Shown here: piece after piece, positions 33,101 through 42,286 of the stretch
How positions within the stretch are numbered: the stretch's first letter is position 1
How the letters are laid out: every line of letters starts with the position of its first letter
Position numbers and translations under genes: made by a program
Notes under the pieces: generated by a model
What the model was told of the DNA's origin: nothing
Database searches by the model: none
The model's input: the letters and a program-made list of their open reading frames with translations, nothing else
Assembly: GCA_944739405.2 (NCBI GenBank)
Contig: OX123186.2
Location: 34,581,551 to 34,645,550, forward strand
Length of the DNA: 64,000 bases
Reading direction: 5' to 3'
From: Euclidia mi
Lineage: Eukaryota; Arthropoda; Insecta; Lepidoptera; Erebidae

Positions 33101-34069
33101 TCTCCGGGCGAACGTGGATATGCATCGAGATGTTGTCGCGGTAGACAATGGGCTCACCCCGCTCAGGTTGGCTAAGGAGAACTGGCGCATGCCTGTAGTA
33201 CTTAGTACTGATGATCGCAAGCGTGTATGGCAGAGCAAGGAGCTTCATGGCAGGTTCCATCGGGCCCTGTATGGACCCGATGTAGACCTATTAGCCTCGG
33301 TGAACTGGCTACGCTTCGGTGACCTCTTTGGGGAAACCGAAGGGTTTGTTTGTGCAATTGCTGACGAAGTTATCAAGACGAATAACTACCGGAAATATAT
33401 CCTGAGGGATGGCACTACTGATATTTGCCGTGCCTGTCACCAACCTGGTGAATCCCTCAGGCATATTGTTTCCGGTTGTTCACGTCTTGCTAACGGCGAG
33501 TACTTGCACAGACATAACCAAGTAGCCAGAATTATTCACCAGCAACTTGCTCTGAAGTACAAACTTGTAGACATCGAGGTACCGTACTACAGGTATGTAG
33601 CAGAGCCAGTTCTCGAAAATGGCCATGTCACATTGTACTGGGATCGATCTATCATCACGGACAGGACTGTTGTAGCCAACAAGCCTGATATCGTGTTGAT
33701 AGATCGATCAGAGCGCCTCGCAATAATTGTTGATGTCACTATTCCTCATGACGAGAATCTCGTGAAAGCCGAAAAGGAAAAACAGATTAAATATCTGGAC
33801 TTGGCTCACGAGATTGTCGACATGTGGGATGTGAACTCAGCAATTATTGTGCCGATAGTCGTGACCGTTAATGGTCTAATAGCCAAGAGCCTCGACCGTC
33901 ACCTTAAGAGGCTCGCGTTGGGTGCTTGGGTCAAGGGCCTGATGCAGAAGGCAGTACACCCGATGCTGGTGGGACCCCACGGTTATTTTTATATTTTTAA
34001 ATGTGTTTATTTTGTTAAAAAATATATTTAAAAATGTAATTTTAATTAGAAAAATAATAAATAAAGGAA
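30151..34069 (+). mobile_element. Dong-type LINE, near-complete copy 2
   Basis: About 3.9 kb: a 5' UTR of 269 bp, one long ORF and a short 3' UTR, bounded on both sides by TAA tracts (30121-30150 and 34070-34092). Dong elements of Bombyx are described as inserting into TAA repeats, and this arrangement fits that target preference. The end of the ORF carries a small deletion. Confidence 0.88.
30420..34031 (+). CDS. Dong-type LINE replicase with altered C-terminus
   Basis: A single 1203-residue frame. The N-terminus is Ser/Pro-rich with an AT-hook-like RRRGRGRPP at 56-64. A Myb-like helix region follows (from W90, MKWTTSMNEHVMRAYF to about 145), both plausible DNA-binding parts. The RT covers about 460-760: NWKSPGLDGLHNFWLKW, NYRPITCLPS, AYDSVPHTW, GIFQGDSLSPLWF and the catalytic FMDD at 702-705. 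A C-x2-C-x8-H-x4-C knuckle (C1003, C1006, H1015, C1020) precedes the restriction-like endonuclease (K1088-P1089-D1090, D1105). Compared with copy 1, about 70 bp are deleted after the codons for QKAV. The normal end (LLDTARIVRRFLSLEP) is lost and the frame runs into UTR sequence, adding an AT-coded tail. The start codon is the first ATG after the UTR. Whether the new tail allows activity is unknown. Confidence 0.9.
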   Translation: MLTRARSKTAHLTPPGSSLSSASQPSEPVPTTPAAAVASSSSDEYFSPPSTPSPARRRGRGRPPACLGPRGPPAPNRVPAAGGNVQRMKWTTSMNEHVMRAYFGATEGGTNLTAYRSRMLSMFQALEPSINVTAQRLSDQVRVIQRSGKLDNTVLDRIRSDYLPSSHVNAVRPTLTPTPNAPPIGGSAVVEEDDMADNVSTQCNEEVKDALECAIRDYRHTPTTIRPRLPRLPMHRRNIALVSALDSLLSNYLDNSEDLGDTHSILYCAAVAACRIAGVKFPETDTVIRQRSAVPAWQCRIERRIAEARALIGKLICFRAGNTRPRVMRFVKRAFVGTNISPQDYTSRVTERIDFLKQKVYAWANRIRRFKKRVDRYLINRTFQRDQRWVYRSWERPDQCVTNVQRPDEDATAMFWRSIWSMPISHTEGDWMRDVERACEHIPEMECVAISSQDVSQAVRPLANWKSPGLDGLHNFWLKWLRSSHERLASQFQSAVESGSLPTFMTTGITHLLHKTGSTSEPGNYRPITCLPSVYKLLTSILRAKIAKHVEDHAIMSASQNGCRKGARGTKELLLIDMAIGQQVRRNRKDLAACWIDYKKAYDSVPHTWLLRVLELYKVNTTLRTFLKSCMGQWNTTLCYPGCRRIQEDGERIKIERGIFQGDSLSPLWFCLAMNPLSTLLEGSRLGCKLQRSGQVISHLLFMDDLKLFAHSEAQSIDLLNVTQNFSKSINMEFGVDKCAVIHVKQGKMVESEGIQLSDSINLRTLLLTDTYKYLGMSQALCINEAVMKQSLQERFFGRLKKVLKSLLSGGNKVRACNGWVMPLLVYSFGILKWTQSELDALDRRVRTLLTAYRMHHPRSSVMRLYIPRKCGGRGFLNVKTLHNREVCNLREYFLRANVDMHRDVVAVDNGLTPLRLAKENWRMPVVLSTDDRKRVWQSKELHGRFHRALYGPDVDLLASVNWLRFGDLFGETEGFVCAIADEVIKTNNYRKYILRDGTTDICRACHQPGESLRHIVSGCSRLANGEYLHRHNQVARIIHQQLALKYKLVDIEVPYYRYVAEPVLENGHVTLYWDRSIITDRTVVANKPDIVLIDRSERLAIIVDVTIPHDENLVKAEKEKQIKYLDLAHEIVDMWDVNSAIIVPIVVTVNGLIAKSLDRHLKRLALGAWVKGLMQKAVHPMLVGPHGYFYIFKCVYFVKKYI

Positions 34070-34092
34070 ATAATAATAATAATAATAATAAT
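34070..34092. repeat. TAA microsatellite shared by Dong and an opposite-strand LINE tail
   Basis: About seven TAA units. On the plus strand they close Dong copy 2; on the minus strand they form the 3' tail of the LINE fragment at 34093-34560. Confidence 0.8.
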
Positions 34093-34560
34093 TGTTTATT
34101 TGCAGAAAATGTGGTAATTACAATAAAGGTTGTTAATAATTTTAAAAGCACAAGACACATTTTGCCATATTTAGATAGCATGCAAATATTAAGATGTTAC
34201 AAATTTTAAATAAGAATTATGCTAACGTATTTACGTAAAAAAACATTGTATTTAAGGATTATTGACTATAAGATAAAGAATAATATACTATAAGAAGACA
34301 ATTGTAAAAAAAACAAAAAATATTTTAGTTTCTTAATATAAACATTAATTACACCAATGCATTTCTGAAGTGATATGACTGCGAGGAATACTTTTTTAGA
34401 AAATCGTTTACAGAGTAAAAACATTCTGCTACTAGCCATTTCTTCATTGTGGTACAAAATTTATGATATGGAAGAGTTGTAATATGCTCCGGTAACGCGT
34501 TATATATAAGTGGCGCCATATAATTTTTCATTTAAATTATTCATTCATTATCATTTAAAT
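34093..34560 (-). pseudogene. LINE 3' end fragment (CR1/Jockey-like ORF2 tail)
   Basis: On the minus strand 34531-34349 encodes LIYNALPEHITTLPYHKFCT, then TMKKWLVAECFYSVNDFLKK. This is the ORF2 end shared by CR1/Jockey-type LINEs (a YN.LP...F...lk.WL pattern). An AT-rich UTR and a tgcaaataaacaatt signal follow, leading into the TTA repeat. The fragment is strongly 5'-truncated. Confidence 0.6.
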
Positions 34561-35250
34561 GTTTAAAAATACATTATTTTTTATTTTGTATAGTTACTGA
34601 ATCATGTTTTGTACTGTAATATAACCATAATGTCAAAATAAATTACAAGTGTAAAATGAAAATATAGGTATCAATAATAATAAATTGTTTTTTATTTATA
34701 TATCCCACGGATTTAAGTAAAAAAAAGGATTTTAATCAAGTAGTAGATACTTAAAGTACACATTGGTATCAGTTCCATGTGCGTTGGTATATGGGGACGG
34801 AGCCCATACATTTTTGCCCATAGTCCTTTGGATCAAACTGTACACTAGCCCTCCCTACACATCTGTAAAATAAAATTGCGTCCTCTGACAAATGCAACCC
34901 CAAATGTAACTTTTCAATGGACTACTGAGTTATTTGTGAATTAGAATAAAATAATACGTTTGCCATCTATCGTTTTTATGTATCAATGTGAGATTGCTGG
35001 TATTGGTAAGTTTTCAGGCTTTTCAGTGTTTCTCATAATTTTAAACTTTGTTTATAAAGTACTTGCAAATGGTCATACTGCAATAGGGTTGTGGCATGTG
35101 TTTTTACTAGCCGGCTGCCTGACTGACGCCAACCCTCCTTGAAAATGTTATTGTTATAAAGGAGGAGGAATAGGTAGATATGGCAAAAATAATCAGGAAA
35201 TTAACGTATGTAGGCAAGGCTATTGTAACCGAAGCACGGTCTAATGGATT
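34561..35250. other. AT-rich stretch with no recognised feature
   Basis: No exon, RNA gene or identifiable element was found. The short open frame at 34960-35142 has no protein character. Confidence 0.45.
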
Positions 35251-35900
35251 ATTATTGCTACATAGCAGCAAAGATGAGAATGTTACGATGGATGCGTTGA
35301 GTGACGAGAATGGTCAGAATTAGAAGGAATAAGTATGTTAGAGGTAGTCTGAAAGTAGTGCTAACAGACTAAAAGTGAAGCAAAATGTTACTTGGCTTGA
35401 TATGGACATGTTATGCGAAGAGATTATTTGTATGGAGGTAAACAAGTGTTTCTTTTTATTTCTTTAATAAACAACTTTCACACTAAGAATAAATCCTGTA
35501 TCGCAGGGGCTTTGACATACAATCAACGGACCCAAAGTACACCCTCGAAATAACAATTTATGGATCACACAAGTGTTGTCTCGTGTGAGTATTGAAATCA
35601 CAATATTTACCCAGTGTCAGGCGACGAGGCGGCCGCTTAAACGCCTACGCCAAACATGCAGTCTTAAATGAATTCGAATGAAGAGGGACGAAAAGCACGA
35701 GGGTGACCAAAGAAAAGATGGATAGACAGTGTGAATATGAAAATAGAGGCACGAAAAGGAAGATCAGGCCAAGAAAAACATTAATCGACTGTGTGAGGAT
35801 GGGATATGTATGACAGAGAAAGGAGTAAATAATCAGATAACAAGAAGTATGGAAGCAAAAGACATACTATGCGCAAGGTCAAGAGAATGACATTCCTATA
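35250..35900 (+). pseudogene. degenerate RTE-type LINE remnants
   Basis: Broken frames give RIRNKYVRGSLKVV, KVKQNVTWLDMDML and later RKARG.PKKRWIDSVNMK, recalling the vRRyiRGslkv...kRlrWyGHv...gRGRPkkRW end of RTE-type ORF2. Stops and frameshifts are frequent, and an unrelated segment of about 275 bp (35420-35690) splits it. Confidence 0.5.
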
Positions 35901-36373
35901 AAGTAAAAGTCTATATTTTAACATTTAGTACTTATATAGTTTTGTAACCCCATTCCAGTAATTTCATAAAAGTTTTTTTTATTTTATAGTGCGACTAAGT
36001 CTGTGATTGTAGAGTCTTTGACAGTAAAACCTTTAAAATGTAGATATTTTAACAAGTTATGGTTGAATTTCGACCACTGGGCGACCTCTAGCCTAAATGA
36101 ATTTGCATGAGATATGATAATATGGGACCCAAAACATTCTAAGGTATGTAAGAGCCCTAACACTCACATATGTAGCTCTTGTTGTCAAATTTTGGCGACA
36201 TAAGTCCGCTTCCTAAGATAACTGAAAACGAATTTAAATGCAATAAAAGTAATCTTAGCTAGGAAATCTTCAGAACTTTATTAACTTTCCTAATACAGTA
36301 AAAAATATTATTTATAGTTTATAGGGATCATTATTTAAGTTTCCGGATAGTGAGGTTGGTCCGCTGGGTACAT

Positions 36374-37940
36374 TTCTGAAAACAAATAAGAAAATTACTT
36401 ATTATTCATAGTATTTGACAAAATTGTGCAATTAAAAAGTAGGGTTATAGGAATAACCCTACTTTTTAATAGCACAATAAACATAGACTAGGAAGTATAT
36501 GTTTAGAACGTTCCCCGTAACACCAGGATTAGCTCTAGTGAGACAATCTAAATTAATGTTTAAAAACATTTATTTTTCTGCATACTCTACGAGATCCCAC
36601 TACAAGATTTCCGCTTACATAATTATGTTTTTGATTAAAATTCATTTTAATAGTATTTTGTGGCCCTGTAGTCACAAAAATGTTACGGATCCGCGTCTTT
36701 TATGAAAATAATATTTATAAATCTAATCCTCCTCCCATGTAGGGCACATTCAAAGACACACACAAAATTAGGACACATGCACGGTAGAAAAAAACATAAT
36801 ATATGGTTAGCTGGTATTATTGAAGTGGAAAAAAAATTACTAAATTTCCTCAAAACACTACACAAATCTTTACTCACAAAAGGTTTAAATAAAAATAACT
36901 TAGTACCGAATTGTACTTACAGCACTCTTTTTTAGTTACACACTCGCCGTTAGTATTTCTAAACAAACCGCCTGCACATAAACAGGCTGGCTCGTAACAT
37001 TCTGGAGATAAGGATGGACAGGGTGGTGGATTCTTTAGGTCTTCGCAGGTCTTGAAGCACATTTCCAGGTGACATCTGAAATACTGCTCCTTAGCAGGAC
37101 ATTCTGTCCAAAGAACAAATATTAGAACATACTTATTATATTGCATAAGAAATCCAATGATACTTATTTCGTAGGGATATTGGATATTATGTCGATCTTT
37201 TCGTATTGTTTCAATGCAGTGTACATTGTTTTATACCTACAATTTGGTATATCTCAAGTAGTTTACGGTGTAAACTTAATAACATAATCTTTATGTGAAG
37301 AACTCTTAATACTAAGCAATGCCTGGGCTCTTAATATTTCGATCGCAATAAATAAAACGAATAATGGTACGCTACTTCTTATTTATTTAGGTTTCTAAGA
37401 AGTAGAGTTTCGTTCAGTAAATTGTTAAACTATATACCTAACTATATATATATTTGGAACAACATTCCAACGATTTAGGAACCAAGTCCATAATCTTACT
37501 ATTGGTTAATCACCTACTAATTGCTATCATGTAAGTTTTCAAACAATTTAATTGATTCCTCACTGTTAGGATAACTTTTATCAATAGTTACTTTTTAAGA
37601 TACCTACATTTAATTATAATACGCATGTGGTGTTTACCTACACGAGTTGTGCACTTAGATTAAGATACTATGTTCTAGTTTGTAATGAATGTTTTAGTGT
37701 AGTAACTACTGGTAAACCAATAAATAAATAAAAAATAAATAAATAAACTATACTATTTCTTAGTTACTTTATAAAACACTCAGATGATTATTCGCTCACC
37801 AAATTGAAAAGGTATGTATTTGTATATTCGACTTAGTATTTATAGCCAAACTTACCTAAAGGAATTTCAAGTATCGATGCACAGGTTACCATGGTAACCA
37901 CGCTCACAAGCAAAACAATTGTAAATACACGAGAAGCCAT
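36374..37940 (-). CDS. TIL-domain cysteine-rich secreted protease inhibitor, paralog 1
   Basis: There are three exons on the minus strand. Exon 1, 37856-37940, encodes the signal peptide MASRVFTIVLLVSVVTMVTC and ASILEIPL. Exon 2, 36921-37103, encodes ECPAKEQYFRCHLEMCFKTC, EDLKNPPPCPSLSPECYEPA and CLCAGGLFRNTNGECVTKKEC. The ten cysteines fit the trypsin-inhibitor-like (TIL, Ascaris-type) fold with five disulfides. Introns are phase 1 with good GTAAG donors. Exon 3 probably starts at 36375 after tttgttttcag. The junction codon is then T+AA, a stop right after the tenth cysteine, giving 89 residues; the rest of exon 3 would read MYPADQPHYPET if the junction codon were GAA as in paralog 2. Such proteins usually inhibit serine proteases in haemolymph, cuticle or silk. 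The P1 residue was not assigned. Confidence 0.85.
36423..36478. repeat. 26-bp-arm perfect-type hairpin in intron 2 of paralog 1
   Basis: Arms 36423-36448 and 36453-36478 pair at 25 of 26 positions around a 4-nt loop (agga). Paralog 2 holds only one arm (about 47201-47225) at the corresponding intron position. Confidence 0.85.
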
Positions 37941-37998
37941 TGCTATGGTTACAGTCTGACGTCTAACAAACTAATGTTAGTATAACGATGGGAGATGC

Positions 37999-38006
37999 CT
38001 TTTATA
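37999..38006 (-). promoter_or_regulatory. TATA box of TIL paralog 1
   Basis: TATAAAAG on the minus strand lies 59 bp upstream of the ATG at 37940. Paralog 2 has a TATAAG box at the same distance. Confidence 0.65.
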
Positions 38007-38388
38007 ATTCAACGATAACTAGTTGAACCAGTCAATAACACGTGTAAAATTATGAATAACACTACCAACTAATTATATACGCTTGACGGAAAATCGTCTG
38101 CAAGGATTGGCCTATACAGATATAATAGTGATTTGAGTCTTTGCATCATAGTTTAGTGCTCGGTTCTCGGTAAAGTAGTAGCGGAACCGAAAAACTATTT
38201 TACATTTTACTTTAAAGTGATTTGATTGATGAATAGACACACCCAATGACATAATGATCAGTTAGAGATGCATGTATAAAATTTGAAGATTATTTTCAAA
38301 TTCGCTTTAGCCTAAATATTAACAAAAATAATTTTGTTGCGTTTCTTTAGCTATTCAATACTGAAGTTCGTTTTTAAGAGAGAAAACC

Positions 38389-38430
38389 CCACTATAAGTA
38401 TATAGTGGTTATCTTACAAAGATAACCACT
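38389..38430. other. two overlapping, mutually exclusive hairpins
   Basis: CCACTATA (38389-38396) pairs with TATAGTGG (38401-38408). Alternatively AGTGGTTATCTT (38404-38415) pairs with AAGATAACCACT (38419-38430). The middle segment is shared. It lies about 450 bp upstream of TIL paralog 1; function unknown. The surrounding stretch 38010-38640 shows nothing else. Confidence 0.6.
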
Positions 38431-38645
38431 GAATTACTTTCTTTCGGCGGGACTTTACGGGCCGGGAATTATGTACCAGCAATACCACCAAAGTTTACAA
38501 ACAAGAGAGCCTTTCTTTCTAATATTAAATTTAGTTATCAATTCCGTAACCGATAGTGACTGACAAATATGTCAACTCTACGACAAGAAAAGCATGCTAT
38601 ATGTGAACAATGAGTGATTTCTCAAGAAATTATTGCAGCCGTATT

Positions 38646-38706
38646 GCTATGTGCGCAAACACAACCAAGCAGTAGGCAACGGCTTGGTTATGTTTACGCA
38701 CATAGC
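38646..38706 (-). other. 61-nt hairpin with fully paired 25-bp stem (as minus-strand RNA)
   Basis: Arms 38646-38670 and 38682-38706 with an 11-nt loop. The only two imperfections are C/A on the plus strand, which become G-U wobbles in a minus-strand transcript. The size suits a small-RNA precursor or a tiny MITE; there is no other evidence for either. Confidence 0.6.
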
Positions 38707-38837
38707 CATGTCTATGAGCCGGGTTTACCCCGTGCCATCAGGATATCATACATTTTCATTACTACGCAGAAGGGCCATCGAACTTGAAAAATCTTGCTTT
38801 GATATTTACATTCGTTCGTGCAGTTCGAGGAAGAACT

Positions 38838-39815
38838 CAATCCTCAGAATACACGTCAATCAGAGACAAGAATGGAAAGATACTGAATGGTGAATCATGC
38901 GTGCTGAAGAGATGGAAGGAGTATTTTGAAGGTCTATATGAAAGAACGGCGATAGAGACATCGATCGACGAAATTAATGGTAATAATAGAAATGATGAAA
39001 GCGATATCGGTGTGGATGAGATTGTGAAGGCGTTGGGAAGTATGAAATTAGGTAAGGCTGCAGGATATGATAGGATTACAATTGAAATGCTGAAGGCTGG
39101 ACAGGGCATCATAGTTGGTCAGCTGCAGCGCTTATTTAACTTGTGCTGGAGCACCGGCCGAGTGCCTGATGACTGGACCACAGCGGTGGTTGTGCCTCTT
39201 TATAAGGGAAAAGGCTCGCAACAAGACTGCAAGAGCTATAGAGGCATTAGCCTTCTCAGCATTGTTGGCAAATTGTATGCGAAGGTACTGATTGAAAGAG
39301 TTATGGAAGTAACCGACAAGATGGGATGTACAATATGTTATGTATAGTAGTGATAGTTGGGTATGGCAGAAGAGTCATGAAAGTAGAATAAATGCTGTAG
39401 AAATGAGAGCACTGCGAAGTATGTGTGGTGTTTCTTTGACTGACAGAGTAAAGAATTGTGTGATAAGAGAGTGTTGTTGGGTAAAAGAAGATGTAGTGAC
39501 AAGCATCCAGAAAGGTATGCTAAGATGGTTTGGACACGTGGAGAGGATGGATGACGAAAGACTGACCAAGCAGATATATAAGGCAAGTGTGGAAGGGACA
39601 GGACGAAGGGGAAGACCTAGGCGGACGTTCTCTGACCAGATTGGAGACATCCTAAAAACAGGACAGGTTAGAAGCACCCTGAACAGAAGAGCATGCATGA
39701 GGAATCTGATGGGAGTGAATGAAGCAAGAGAGATATGTCAAGATCGTTGCAAATGGCGCTCCGTAGTCTCTGCCTACCCCTCCGGGAAACAGGCGTGAGT
39801 CTATGTATATATGAT
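38838..39815 (+). pseudogene. internally deleted RTE-type LINE ORF2
   Basis: The first part (to about 39330) encodes RDKNGKILNGESCVLKRWKE, YFEGLYERT, LGKAAGYDRITIEMLKAG and VVVPLYKGKGSQQDCKSYRG, the start of an RTE-type RT. A junction near 39330-39345 skips the catalytic core. The second part (39340-39798) is the usual C-terminus: SDSWVWQKSHESRINAVEMR, ALRSMCGVSL, MLRWFGHVERMD, GRRGRPRRTF, NRRACM and SAYPSGKQA. The frame shifts between the parts. The 3' end (ctctgcctacccctccggga, aacaggcgtgagtctatgta) equals the tail of several SINEs in the window. The element cannot move itself. Confidence 0.85.
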
Positions 39816-42020
39816 ATTTACATGGGCAGAATAGAATCTATAATAATTGAAAACCCAAAATCTTTCTGGTCGTTTGTTAAAAGTAAGAAGAGTAATAATG
39901 CTTTGCCGAATGTAATGCGATATCGGAATGACTCGGCTGACTCAGGCGAAGGGATAAGCAATTTGTTCGCTACCTACTTCCATTCTACTTTTCAAAATCC
40001 AGGTATGGAAGATCCATTAGAATCATCATCAAATGAGTCTGACTTCTTGTCTACCCATTCCATAAGCACTATAGAAATATGCAGAGATCGTATACTTAAA
40101 TTGCTAAAAACCTTAGATGTCTCCAAATCGGGTGGCCCCGATAAGATTCCACCAGTGTTTATAGTAAATGTCGCTGAAAGCATAGTGGACCCTATTTGCA
40201 TCTTATTTAAGAGATCGCTATCTGAAGGTACCGTCCCAAAAATATGGAAGTCAGCATATGTTTCCCTAATTTTTAAAAAGGGTGACAATTCAGATGTTGC
40301 GAATTACCGATAAATAAATTCCAATATCTAAAATATGTCTTTTCTCTAAAATTCTGGAAAGAATAGTACACGCCGAAGTGTATTCTGTAGTTAAGAGCTG
40401 CTTTGGTGGTGAACAACATGGCTTCTTGAGAAACCGTTCAACCACTACTAACTTGATATTGTCCCACGATTACATAACGGGAGCCATGGATCAGCATGCA
40501 CAAGTAGATGTAGTGTTTACTGATTATCAAAAATATTTTGACAGTATAAACCACCGAATACTTTTAATGAAGTTACAAGCAGCTGGTATCCATGGTGACC
40601 TTTATCGCTGGTTCGCCTCATACGTAGAAAATCGAACGCAGGCTGTAGTGCTTCAGGGATACTCCTCACAATGGTATAATGTTCCCTGTGGAATTCCGCA
40701 GGGATCAATTTTAGGACCTTTATTATTTACCTTATTAATTGCTGATATTAAATCCTGTTTTCAAAATTCTTATATTTTACTGTTTGCTGATGATATGAAG
40801 GTACATAAAACAGTTCGCAGTATCACTGACACTGAGCAACTACAATGCGATCTGGATAGGTTTGAAGTTTACTGTCGCCGTAACAAACTACAATTAAACG
40901 TATCTAAATGCTTTCATATCACTTTTACCCGTCAAAAATCACCAATTAATTCGATATATACATTACACAATCATAATATTACAAAAGTTAAAAGTTTAAA
41001 AGATCTAGGCATAACTCAGGACAGTAAGCTCCTATATAACGAACACGTTGATAATATTGTAAAAAAAGCATCAAAAGCCTTAGGCTTCAAAATAAGAAGT
41101 ACGGTTGATTTCCGTTCCCTGAAGCCTATAAAGATTTTATACTGTTCCTACGTCAGAAGTCACCTCGAATATGCGTCGTAAGTATGGAACCCACAGTATG
41201 AAATTTATAAGTACCGCATTGAGGGTGTCCAGAAAAAGTTTCTGAGGTATCTTGCCTATAGGACACAACAACAATCCGTAGATTACAATCACCGCTGCAA
41301 GAGATACCACTTTCTACCACTAGAATACAGACGCGAAGTAAGCGATATATGTACGCTTGTAAATATTGCAAATGGATCGATTGACAGTCCTGATCTGGTT
41401 GCTAAAATATCCCTACGCACTAATCAAACCGGTTTGCGGCAGCGACCATTGCTGTTAGTGCCTTTTGCAATGACTAATTATAGGCAGAATACGTTTTCAT
41501 TGAGAAGCGCGAAAAGCTTTAACAAACTTCCACTTCACTTAAACATAGACCTTTTTTTGCACCAGTGCGACCACAGTAAGAAAAAGATTAAATAATAATT
41601 TCTTTAATAATAATGTATGTGATTAGTGATTAGCGGTATCCAAACTTGATTGTATTTTGTATTTACTTTGTTTGCTTTTATGTTTTTTTTTATGTGACTC
41701 TTGTGTATTTTCTATTTTGTATGTAATACTTATAGTTTGCATTATTACGCATATTGCGTTACGCTAACCCAATGCTTACCTATCTATTTATTTATCAGTT
41801 GTTTTTTACTTGTTATAAAATATAGCAAACCTAATATATATGTTTAAGGCGTTTTCGTTGCAAGCTATCTTACTAAGTATATATAGTTTTTTTTTGTGTG
41901 AAATTATATTTATTTGCGGAGGATTGTTGTTAGCAAAATTATTATTTGATATTGTAATACTTAAGTTTGTAATTAGTCTGTAAGCCTTCCTCCAACAAGA
42001 TAAAAATAAAATAAAATAAA
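39816..42020 (+). pseudogene. 5'-truncated Jockey/CR1-group LINE ORF2
   Basis: Three broken frames form one RT. The first, 39818-40313, has KSFWSFVKSKKSNNALPNVM, KSGGPDKIPPVF and SLIFKKGDNSDVANYR, then a stop and a frameshift. The second, about 40350-41181, has GEQHGFLRNRSTTTNL, VDVVFTDYQKYFDSINHR, GIPQGSILGPLLF and FADD in place of YADD. Then comes an in-frame TAA after HLEYAS, and the C-terminal part VWNPQYEIYKYR to about 41595. The protein and the TAAAA-type tail (42000-42020) are like the intact LINE at 16085-20971, so it is an older relative. The endonuclease is missing. Confidence 0.85.
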
Positions 42021-42033
42021 TTATGTTTTCATC

Positions 42034-42283
42034 ATATGTATGGGTGCATAGGGTTCCCAGGGTGCATAGGGTTCCCACCAAGAACTTAGGGTCCCAAGCC
42101 AACCTCACCTGCAAGTGGTGCACCTGCCGATCAGTGGACGAGGCTCTGGCAAACAAAATATCCCGATAAGCGGCAATAGGCTCGCCGCCTATTACGTGGG
42201 ATCAAAACACTGGCGAAAAGTGGGCGTTGAATATGCCTCTGCCTATCCCTTCGGGGAAACAGGCGTGAGTCTATGTATTTATG
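42034..42283 (+). mobile_element. SINE with RTE-type 3' tail
   Basis: It is flanked by a 12-bp duplication (42022-42033 and 42284-42295). The last about 50 bp (cctctgcctatcccttcggg, gaaacaggcgtgagtctatg) match the 3' end of the RTE fragment at 39760-39810 and of the composite SINEs at 51070-51475 and 52297. Its left part contains a tandem repeat of tgcatagggttccca. Confidence 0.82.
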
Positions 42284-42286
42284 TAT

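Noticed and set aside
36683..36935. Frames on both strands between TIL exons 2 and 3
   Set aside because: AT-rich intron sequence with no cysteine pattern or homology.
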